Below, in pieces: positions 24,070 to 33,373 of a stretch of DNA of 64,000 bases. The number at the start of each line of letters is the position of its first letter. The first letter of the stretch is position 1. The notes beneath the pieces were generated by a model that made no database searches, was not told where the DNA came from, and worked only from the letters and a program-made list of their open reading frames with translations. The stretch spans positions 351,903 through 415,902 of the forward strand of contig JBEWZL010000243.1 in the NCBI GenBank assembly GCA_045837725.1. The letters run 5' to 3'. This DNA comes from Vermamoeba vermiformis (taxonomy: Eukaryota; Tubulinea; Echinamoebida). Both the position numbers and the translations under genes were made by a program.

Positions 24070-24314
24070 CTGTGGCTTTGTTGCGTTGGGTTGTGTTGCT
24101 GAAATGAATCAACCGGTTCTTCTGCCAATAAAAAGAAGTTCGACTAAAAAGAATGGAAAATTCTCAGCATTCTCGGGCGCGTGCCTTCCACGCTGGATAG
24201 CAAGCCAAAAATATCGCGAACAGTCGCGAAAAGCTTACGAACATCTAATCATCAATTGCCACTTGTTAGTTTTTAATTTTTAATTTATTTTTTTGTTAGA
24301 TCGAACTAACGAAT

Positions 24315-25708
24315 TTAGATGGAGGCAGGAGCAGCCCAGACACGGATAACGTTGTCGTCGTAACCAGCGAACAAAGTGTTGCCATCAGGAGACCAGGCCA
24401 AAGAAGTGCAGCGAGGGTTCTTCTTAGCACCGAACTCAGCGCCGTAGCCTTCTTGGTCCAACTTGGCGATGGGGGCCTTGGATTCAAGATCCCAAACAAC
24501 GACACCGCTGTCGGTACCAGTGACCAACCAGTATCTGTTGGGGGAGAAGGCCAAGGTGTTGATGGTGTCCTTAACGGCACCAGTCTCTTCCAAAGAGTAG
24601 AGCTTCTCACCTTCGTTGAGATCCCACAACTTGGTGGTACCGTCTCGGCCGCCAGAAGCGCAGAGAGAACCGTCCGGGGAGACAGTGACGGCGTTGATGT
24701 AGCCAGTGTGGCCTTGACCGCTCTTTTGACCGAGGTTGGTTCTCAAGCGGCAGTTAGCCAAGTTCCAGACCTTGACCATCTTGTCCCAACCAGCGGAGAC
24801 GATGATGGGGTTTTGAGTGTTGGGAGAGAAACGAACGCAAGAAACCCAGTCGTTGTGAGCGTAGTCAATGCTGTATTTGCATTCACCCAAAGTGTTCCAC
24901 AACTTGATGGAGCGGTCTCGGGAGCCAGAGACGATTTGTCTGTTGTCAACAGAGAAGGCAACGCTCAAGACGTCCTATTAATTAGGATTAATATTATGGT
25001 TGTCGGGGAGATACTTGCAAGAAAAATAATTTAGAAATAAGGTAGATATGGCCACCATGATTAATCATCTGCCCAGGTTTTAAGTTACAGAATCTGCCCA
25101 TGGCGGCGTATAAATATTATCAATAATTTGCCTAATATTTACCTTGGAGTGACCGATGAAGCGGCGAGTGGTAGTACCGAAGTTCAAGTCCCACAAGCGG
25201 AGAGAACCGTCTAGCCACAAAAAACAATTATTATTTATTCAGAATAATCGAGGAATTAATTATTTGACTTACCCCAAGAGGCAGAGAGAGCGAATTGACC
25301 ATCAGAGGAGATGACAACGTCTTGGACGACGTGAGAGTGACTAATTACGAGCACAATTAATGTCTGATACTAGATCGCGTCAATAATCGTTACTTACCCT
25401 CTCAAAGCACGGCGAGCATAACCGTACTCGGTGGGGTCCTCACGAGTCAAGTTCCAGACGATGACAGTCTTGTCTGAACGAATTAAAGTTATTATCGTCG
25501 ATCCACATTAAATAAAGCTTCCAAAAATTAATTAACGAGCATTAAGCTTATAAAATTACACACAGATGCTCTGTGAGCATAAATCGACACAAATCTAATA
25601 TTTACCTCGGGAAGAAGACAAGATCATGTCGTGGCTTTCGGAGGTGGTGGCGATGGAAGTGATCGCGTCGGCGTGACCCTTCAAGATTCCTCTAAGATGG
25701 AAGCTCAT
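24315..25708 (-). CDS. RACK1: RACK1, WD40 scaffold of the 40S ribosomal subunit
   Basis: Exons join from ATG 25708 to TAA 24315 into a protein of about 318 residues, the usual RACK1 length, with seven WD40 repeats. Diagnostic stretches are [41 protein letters not shown], the repeat-4 [43 protein letters not shown] and, at the C-terminus, [21 protein letters not shown]1 sits on the 40S head near the mRNA exit and recruits PKC and other signalling proteins (known for the family). The large 3' exon is GC-richer than its surroundings with strong codon bias, as expected for a highly expressed gene. It is divergent from the RhoGEF gene. Confidence 0.97.
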
Positions 25709-26208
25709 GTTTCTTGCGTTGTTTAATATCGAGAAACGAATAACAAACTTCACGGGCACGACAGAGATAAAAGAACTGCAGCCAAAAAAAATCAGCCCAA
25801 CTTTTTCCGAAGGAATTTTTCGGAGGAAAATCCGGATCTCGTGGATTTCTGGTTGGCGTAAATGATAATACTGTGCTCCCGATACCAATTGGGCGGCGAT
25901 AATTTCCGATTTAAGTGAGCGCAGGTTTTTTGCGGAGCGCGATCTGGAGTATCCTCCATTGATACCTATTACGCACAATTCAAACTATTCCAGTTAGGTG
26001 TGGTGTAAACTGAGCTCTGGTATGGGGTTGGGTGCTATTTGTGGCAAAGAATCTTTGCCGTGCAATCTCCCGTTATCTCGTAAGATTATTCCGTCTGGTG
26101 CACCCGAGCAAGTGCACTTTTGCTAAATTTATTGTCCCGACCGCAACAACTTGATGTACTAAGAAGTATTGGCTCTAGAGCATTATTGAAAACAGAATAA
26201 CTGACACC
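25709..26208. promoter_or_regulatory. Divergent intergenic region between RACK1 and RhoGEF genes
   Basis: This 500-bp gap lies between two start codons facing away from each other. The RACK1-proximal 250 bp are relatively GC-rich and contain an open frame on the minus strand continuing upstream of the RACK1 ATG to ~25978, but its composition does not resemble a coding extension. No repeat or RNA gene is visible. Confidence 0.35.
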
Positions 26209-29200
26209 ATGACGGATTCAAAACGGGTATGCAACGTCACATTAGTCTTTCGTTAAAAATAGTATTTCCTATAATTCTATTATATGGACTTAAATATGAC
26301 GTATTATTTACAACTCAACCGCTATTGCATACAATGATTAGAAAACAGTTTTCGATCCACCGGAAACGGACCCTCGTAATAATTTAATAATTCAAATTTG
26401 ATGTACATATTTTAAATGCACCAACCATCACAGGAAATAATTTCTCAACTAACGAGAGATCCGTAAATTTTAAATTTCGATTTTCTGCCCTTGCTTCTCA
26501 AAATATTACCTTTAGCGAGTAATGCCTTGATTATTCTTATTGAAATTATTTTTATAGAGCTCTGGGTCTTTTGAAGAGTCAAGCAGCGATGGTAAAGGTC
26601 CAAAATCATACAAGGTTTTGAGCAGCCGACATTCCACGATACTTGACAAGCACCACGCTCATATGGATAAGAAGGAAAAAGAGAAAGAGAAAGAAAAAGA
26701 CAAAGACAAAGATAAAAAAGAGAAAGAAAGGGATAAAGAGCGAGAGAAGGAAGAAAAGAAAGAGGCAAAACGCCGATCGATTTTAGAAAAAACATTTAGC
26801 ACGATGCAATTTGGCGCAAATAACAAACCAGACAAAACTAAAAAAAGACTATCGCTAGGCAGGCCTTCGCCAACATTGTCGCGAGTATCAGAAACTGAAG
26901 CTGCCAACACAAACAATAGCAACACTGATCCAAACGATAAGTCGGCGATACTTTCCGAACGAATCAAGAAGCTGCGAGAGAATGGCCACAAGAGAGTGCG
27001 ATCAGAAGGCGTCGATCTGAAGTATAAGACACTCATGGAAAAGAAAAAGAAGAATACGTTAAGCGTGCCAAACACGCCAGATACACCAACAAAAGAGAAG
27101 AAAAAATTATCACCACGAAGGTTATTTAAGCGCACAAGCAGCTCGCGCGAGATAGACAGAAAGACTTATGGCGATGTCAACCCGTACGGCACGATATCTA
27201 GACACGCGTCGATTCAAACCATCGTTGTCGACCCCGAGACAGGCGCGAAGAAAACGCATCGCAAAAGTCGATCCTTTACGAGCTTACAAGAAGTTTTTCA
27301 AGAAATGGAGAGACAAGAACGATTAGGTCAAGAGCCTACAGACATGAAAGAGTCACTGTCTAAAAGAAGCTCGTCAAGTAGCCTGGTTAGCGTGGGTAGT
27401 GGCACCAGTATCGGCACTCCCAAAATGGAGAATGTAAATAACAAGAACTCAAGCTCGCCCAATCTAGTCGCTGCCCATGCAGTTGGCACCAATGAAGACT
27501 CGTTGGGACCTATTCGCAGTCCTTCAGTCCCTGTACATATCAACACGCGCAAACGACGTTCAATGAGCTCTGGCGATGATACAGAATCAACCACCTCGCC
27601 TTCATTGCGTAAGATAAAATGCTAATAAGATGTATATACGGTACTAATACTTGGGATTTAGCTGAAAAGAAGGAAAAGCGCAAGTCGACTTTGTCATCAC
27701 TGACGAGCGCAGTTTTGTCACCAATTTTCAAAAAGAAAAAGGATAGGGAAAAGGATAAGCTTAGACACTCAAATTCAGAAGCGAGAATAGATAAGAGCAG
27801 CTTTGAGCCTGAGATTCAGAAGTCAGCATCCAGCGCGGATGTGGTCGTTCAGCTGATCAACTCAGAAGAGTATTTGCCCGAGCAATATAAGGGAAAAGAC
27901 ATGTCTCTTTCGACTGGTGGAATTCCGCAGATTCAAATTACTGACGGTAAGCAGATAATTATGCTTTGCAAAAATTCTGCAGTTACTAAATTTATTAATG
28001 CAATAGACAAGCGCCACATGGTTGCACAAGAAATTCTGGTTACCGAGAGAAGTTATTGCGCCTCGCTCTCTAGAGTTATTACGGTTCGTTAAATGAAAAG
28101 CTTTCGCCTATTTGAAGCTAATTCTATTGCTTAGTATTACTTGATCCCGTTCCGCACTGCTGCCATGAGCCCGTCGCCTATAATTAGCAACGATGAGATT
28201 AAGAAGATATTTGGCCAACTTGAAGTTATCTACGGCTTCAATAACATGTTTTTGGGTCAGCTCGAGGAGAAGGTCAAAAATTGGTCGTCGAGCACGCAGA
28301 TCGGTTTGACTTTCCTTCAAATGGCTGATTTCTTCAAGATCTACTCAGCTTACTTCAACAATTATAAGCTAGCGTCTCAGACGATAGCAACGGTTAAAAA
28401 CTACCCTGCCTTCCAAAAACACATCATGGTAAGACTTGCAAACTGTTATGCAACGCATCCAGTCGGCTAAATTGAACTATGTAACAGAGCGACGAGATTT
28501 TGAAGAATTGCGGCCTAACAACATTAGCCGACTTTTTGATCATGCCAGTCCAGCGTCTCCCGCGATACCTGTTGCTTCTGAACGTAAGTATTGCCCATCG
28601 TAGGAGCGAATCTGACATGTGCACTGCAGGAAATCAAGAAACACACGCCGGAATCACATGCCGATCACCCTATTCTCGTGAAGGCCATTGCCAAGATGAT
28701 GGACATTGCGAATGAGAACGAGAATATGCAGCGCGAAGTAGATAACTTGCAAAAGATGGCCACTCTACAGCGATTACTTAATTACGTATGTTGTAGATAT
28801 TATGTGATCTTCGTGTATCTCCAGATAATTCTCCGTGCTGACACGTAGAACACAGGACTTGCTCGATGTTGGCCATCGAAGGTTTATTAAACAAGGCCAG
28901 TTGACGAAGATATTCGAGGATGGCTCGAAACAAGAACGAGAATACATTTTGTTGAGCGATATTCTCATTGAAGCTAAGAAAAGTATGTCTATTGCGTACT
29001 ATAACGAGTTTTTGGAATTAACCCGACCTTCATCTGTAGAAAAGAAAGATCGCGAGGATTCGGACGTGTCTCCACGAGGAGGTCAAGAACTGAAGCGAAA
29101 AAATACTATCCAGTTGTCCAGTGTTGCCGTTACAGCCAATCCAGATACAGATAGTACGTAGATCACGCAGATCAAACCCGCTCCAGCTACTAACCAGCTA

Positions 29201-29461
29201 ATTTAGCAATTAAAAACTCCTTCACATTGTTCGCTGTCTCGGAGGGCAAGCCGATTAAGTTCGTTGCTTCAAGCGCACAAGAACGAGACTCGTGGGTAGA
29301 GAGCATCGAAAACGCCATCAAACAACTGGTCGAGAAGGCTAACTCGCGAGGTAAGATATACACTGTGCGCTCTTGCTCCAACGTAGTACTAACGCGGTTG
29401 TGTAGTCAAAAAGCAGGATACGAAAACCAATCTTATTGTGCAGTCCCCTGTGACACAGTAG
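26209..29461 (+). CDS. RhoGEF (DH-PH) protein with charged, low-complexity N-terminus
   Basis: The start exon (26209-26226, MTDSKR) is followed by a ~330-nt intron, one of the longest in the window, and then a large exon from 26558. The N-terminal ~400 residues are disordered: a Lys/Glu/Asp repeat tract near 26670-26770, then Ser-rich basic segments (KKKLSPRRLFKRTSSS). The DH domain begins near 28010 (RHMVAQEILVTERSYCASL) and continues through LEEKVKNW, YFNNYKLA and the CR3 helix LADFLIMPVQRLPRYLLLL near 28520. The PH domain spans about 28860-29340 (FIKQGQLTKIFEDG, REYILLSDILI, WVESIENAI). It should activate a Rho/Rac GTPase at membranes and the actin cortex. The CDS ends at TAG 29459-29461. 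Confidence 0.9.
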
Positions 29462-29545
29462 ACCGGCCAGACCATCGCTTGTAATTTATAGAAGATCCAA
29501 ACTTGTACAAAGACTGTATTTAAAAACCTCTGTTATCTGATGCAT

Positions 29546-29737
29546 AGGCTACCTTGATCGGACTCTGACGGGCCTCCGTAGCCGCGTAGAAACCAGTTGG
29601 GCACACTGCTCAACGGCCGATTTTCCGAAGGATTCCTTCGCAAAATGATGAAACATGGTCTGTTCGTAATGCTCGGTGTGAATGTTCCAGTCGCTTTCAC
29701 AAGACTACAACAAGACCATCTATAATATAATTTTATA
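29546..29737. other. Coding-like intergenic stretch upstream of SNU13 (uORF or antisense fragment)
   Basis: Between the RhoGEF stop and the SNU13 start this stretch is unusually GC-rich for an intergenic region. On the plus strand MMKHGLFVMLGVNVPVAFTR and a few more codons (from ~29645) form a 25-codon ORF ending at ~29724, just before the SNU13 ATG, which would make it an upstream ORF. On the minus strand a frame reading FHHFAKESFGKSAVEQCAQL ends near 29548 and also looks protein-like. The sequence alone cannot decide between them, and neither is supported by a recognised family. Confidence 0.25.
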
Positions 29738-30748
29738 ATGGTAAGTATAACTGTCGATTACGCAATTTTTTGCCGTAACAGCCGTTTTGATCATCCCATC
29801 TGTGCTCCCGCATCGCTGTTTAACGGCTCGATTCGACTCGAATAATATAGAAAATAATATACGATGATATTGTGTAATTTTTAGGGTTGTCGAATGTGCG
29901 ATCTGAATTTTTTTGGTTGCGATTTAACAACCTGATTCAGATTAATTATCTGGACAGCGTACTTTTATTAAAATAACCATATTACACGAGAAAAATAATT
30001 AATATATCAAATTATTTGTATAGTCGGATAAGAAGAACAAGCAAGAAACCTCTGAAGCTAATCCCAAGGCTTTCCCTCTCGCCAATCCCAACTTGACAGT
30101 TACCATTTTGGATTTGGTTAACCAAGCATCAAACTACAAACAACTTAAGAAGGGAGCCAATGAAGGTACGCTTCGCTCACTTTCAGATCGCATCGCATCC
30201 CACGAATCGCGGTCGATTTTCTGATGTCGACTTGCGTGCGCTCTCTTAACACGCGCTCGTAAATCAGTGCGATCGATAGTAACTACTCTATTGTTAAACA
30301 TTACTAACTGTTTGCATCCAGCCACCAAGACACTGAATCGAGGTATCGCTTCTCTCATCGTTTTGGCTGCTGACACAGAACCAATTGAAATTCTTTTGCA
30401 CCTCCCCCTTTTGTGCGAAGATAAGGTAAGTTAAGATTTAAAGTGAGCCCTCTTTTATAAATCTTCGTTAAGTAATTACTTTCTTCACTCCGCGATATTT
30501 TTTGAAACGCGTAGAAATGAAAACTTCAAGTGGTCACTTTAATTTTATCTTGATTAACCCCGCTTTTATTAAACTGTTATATTCTATAGAACGTTCCCTA
30601 TGTTTTCGTTCCTAGCAAGGTTGCTCTTGGCCGATCTTGCGGTGTCAGCCGACCGGTCATCGCTGCTTCGATCTTGAACAACGAAGAATCAGAACTTAAA
30701 GATCAAATCAACAAAATGAAAGATCAAATCGAAAGACTTCTTATCTAA
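29738..30748 (+). CDS. SNU13: SNU13/15.5K, L7Ae-family kink-turn RNA-binding protein
   Basis: The first coding exon is only the ATG (29738-29740), followed at once by GTAAGT. Three further exons join to TAA 30746-30748 and give about 135 residues matching SNU13/NHP2L1 along the whole length: [13 protein letters not shown], the RNA-contacting [58 protein letters not shown] and [12 protein letters not shown]13 binds the kink-turn of U4 snRNA in the spliceosomal tri-snRNP and of box C/D snoRNAs in the nucleolus (known). Its introns are long for this genome (about 280, 155 and 160 nt); I found no convincing box C/D or H/ACA RNA inside them. An AATAAA signal follows at ~30765. Confidence 0.96.
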
Positions 30749-31242
30749 ATATTTTAAAATTACAAATAAACGTACAAAGCGACAATTAATGTAAATCTGG
30801 GCTCGCCACTCCTCTTCCCGTCTCATCATGCTTAGTTCACCAAAGAAATGACTCTACCGAAGTCAGTAAGTGCCACCATCATCATATGTACCGTTATTGA
30901 CCCAGTACATCGAAGATTGTGGCCAGATGTATGCCAATCTGTGAACCGGAGTTCGTGAAGTATATACTCGGTACGATTTTTAATCACCGCAAATTAAACC
31001 AGTCTTAAAGAGGTTAATTAAGGCCACCAAATTCTTATATGGTTCTTAATTAAGAAATGGGTCACCTATTTTAGGAAAATATCTCCGTTAATTAAGCTTA
31101 TTTCAGGCGAAGAAATAAAAACGAGTTTGTTCCGCAAAACCATCAAACGAATTACAACTGGATAACAGACACCACACGTCTAACCCAATATTTATTTTTT
31201 AAGGGATTAATCCCTTCATCGACACACGATCAACATCTAACA
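30749..31242. promoter_or_regulatory. Upstream region of the first Zn2Cys6 gene with clustered palindromes
   Basis: This 494-bp intergenic stretch holds no recognised gene apart from a weak 36-codon ORF near 30848. Within 230 bp before the start codon it carries TTAATTAA at 31014-31021 and 31088-31095, the longer perfect palindrome TTCTTAATTAAGAA at 31043-31056, and AAGGGATTAATCCCTT at 31201-31216. These are reasonable candidate dimer-binding sites, though AT-rich DNA produces short palindromes easily. Confidence 0.45.
31201..31216. repeat. 16-bp perfect palindrome 27 bp upstream of the transcription-factor start
   Basis: AAGGGATTAATCCCTT equals its own reverse complement over all 16 bases. 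It ends 26 bp before the ATG at 31243, so it lies in the 5' UTR or core promoter. The GGG/CCC arms make it less likely to be chance than the surrounding AT-only palindromes. A role as an autoregulatory site is inference. Confidence 0.5.
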
Positions 31243-33059
31243 ATGTCGTCACGGGCTGGACACAAAAGGTCACATCCGAAGGAAGCCATTAGAGCTCCTC
31301 AAGCTTGTATAAATTGTAAAAAAAGACACGGACGATGCAGCGGTAAGTAGTGGGTCGAATGACCATAGTTTAAGACAAATCCATCTCGATCGCAATTTCT
31401 GATATTTACTGTTATGCTTGTAGGCGACAAACCGTCTTGCCGACAATGCACACAAGCTGGTAAGGACTGCTCTTATGCAGCCCCTCAAAAGCGAGGACCA
31501 AAGCCAAGAAGGAAGCTCGATCCATCCTTTTCGGTTGAATCCACAAGCGACGAAGAACACTTGCAGTCATCATCGATCGAAAGCGATGGCAACTCTCCAA
31601 GCTACATTTTCGATAATGACTGCGATTTCAGCGCGGTTGATGAATCATCAGATGCCATGGATATCATCAATCATCCGAGCGCCGGCACCAAGTACGATAC
31701 TCTGGAGTTTGTAGAGACGGTAACCCACGCTTTCCTACGCGGAATCGGTCGAGTGATCCCCCACATCTACGATTTCAGCTCAGACAAGGCTTACTATTTT
31801 TGGATGATGGTGCGTCAACATCCGCTAGATCTCGACCAAATAGGAACTGAACTGTGTGAAATGTTTTTGGCCGGCGTTGTATTTGCTCATGGTAAGTTTT
31901 AACATTAATCTTAGTCATTAAGAGTGTTAATTAAGATCAGCTCTATTTCTTAAGAGCGATCTGCTCGTATTTCTTAGTCTTAATTAACGTCAAGAAAATG
32001 TCAAATTCAGATTATTTGAGATAGATTTTAACGTCAACGCATCAAATCTGATTTATTTCTATGACAGGATGCCGAGCCATTGGTGAAGAAAGCCTCCGAA
32101 AGGAGTTCGAATCTAAATCTGCCAAGATCCTACAAGAACTTTTTTTGCGAAACCAGACAAGCGAGTTAACCGCCAACATAGTTGCGTGTGGCCTCTTACT
32201 CGAGGCAGAACTCAAATTTCAAGCTCATGACATCGCCCATGGTGCCGTTTCTCTTCACAAAGCGATCGGGATCGCGGAGGTTTTTGGCCACGTGCTACTG
32301 CCACAAATAATTGTCCGCATCTATGGATCTTCATTGGCTGCTGGCAAAACACCTCAAGAGCGATATCGCGTCTTCATGCAAGCCAAGCTGTTGGGAGTCG
32401 ACGCGAACACCCTGTACAACAAGATCGTGCTCGCGTTCTCTTGGATCACACCGTTCTTGCCTCAGACTGGCTCGTTCAACCAACACGATGACATACAACT
32501 TGACCTCTTCCAGAACGTGCACAGCAATCCGATTGAGATGCATTTACTCAAGGCCTATCTGCAGGAGATTGAACGTGAAATTGACACGGCAGTTATTGAC
32601 GAGCCGCGAACAGAAGACGAGCCCAACTTGCGAATGATCGCTCGTGCCATCGTCATGACACTGACATCACTAGTAGCTGCTCACTCGGGCAACTACACAT
32701 ACTCACGAACATGTGCTGCTGTTGCTATCGAGCTCTTCTCAGTGCTCTCAAGGAAACGTTCCATTCCCTACTGTTTGATCTCTTTGGCTATGAGCTACGC
32801 AACAGTTATCGCTCGCGAACTTAACGACGAGGCATCGCTCCTTAAAGGTGTTCAAGCAATGAGCAACATCGAGAATCAGACCGAGTTGGTACAAGGCTTG
32901 ATCAGTTTTCAACTTGACGATAACAAAGTGGCAAGAAGGATGTTCGAAAACGAGCACCCTTATTTTTCAGTCCCTTACTACCAGTCAATGAACAACGTCT
33001 CGCCAGCTGATAAGTTTATGGAGATCGACATCTACAGGGCACCACTCCAGCGCTCGTAA
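31243..33059 (+). CDS. Zn2Cys6 (fungal-type binuclear cluster) transcription factor, copy 1
   Basis: ATG 31243 opens exon 1 (to ~31342); exon 2 and a large exon 3 (from ~32069) follow, ending at TAA 33057-33059, about 515 residues. The six cysteines of a Zn2Cys6 cluster are all present near residues 21-50: ACINCKKRHGRCSG, then KPSCRQCTQAGKDCSY after the intron, followed by the basic QKRGPKPRRK. An acidic/serine linker and a long helical C-terminal region (PQERYRVFMQAKLLG, LAFSWITPFLP) follow. The second gene copy has the same layout and an intron at the same place inside the cluster. It is presumably nuclear; the target genes are unknown. Zn2Cys6 factors are abundant in fungi and known from some amoebae. 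Confidence 0.85.
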
Positions 33060-33373
33060 ATATTTTTGTCCCATGTATTTCTTGTACAAATTGTAAAAAG
33101 TCTTATTTATTAAACCTCGCTTAACCATCATGCGTCGTCACATGCAACTTGGCTGCATTAAACTTTACAGTGATAAAGTGAATTAATTAAGTTGCCATAA
33201 ATGGTATTGTTTTCTGTGACGCGAGGGATTTCGAGGTCCTAACGATTTTGAAATTCTCCTTTTGAACAAAAACGCCAAACGGTAAACAAGAGCAAGTAAT
33301 ATATAAGCAGTTTGCGTTAGATAAGATTTTCGAACCAGCAACAAGTACGATCGCTTCGATCGATTTTATTGGA
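33060..33373. promoter_or_regulatory. Spacer between the two Zn2Cys6 genes
   Basis: The 314-bp spacer has the 3' UTR of copy 1 (TTATTTATTAAACC) and the promoter of copy 2. It contains AATTAATTAA at 33181-33190 and TATATAAG at ~33300, about 75 bp before the start codon, which is the best TATA-like element seen in the window. Confidence 0.4.

Noticed and set aside
25709-25978. In-frame N-terminal extension of RACK1
   Set aside because: The RACK1 family starts almost exactly at the MSFHLRG-type sequence, and the extra upstream residues resemble neither a targeting signal nor a repeat.
26660-26780. Purine-rich tract as a microsatellite
   Set aside because: The GAAAAAGA-type repeats lie within the RhoGEF reading frame and encode the charged Lys/Glu/Asp tract; degeneracy is high, so it is better described as low-complexity coding sequence.
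29741-30589. Possible snoRNA in the long SNU13 introns
   Set aside because: GATGATA- and CTGA-like strings occur, but no pair of C and D boxes with a closing terminal stem, and no H/ACA hairpins, could be drawn.
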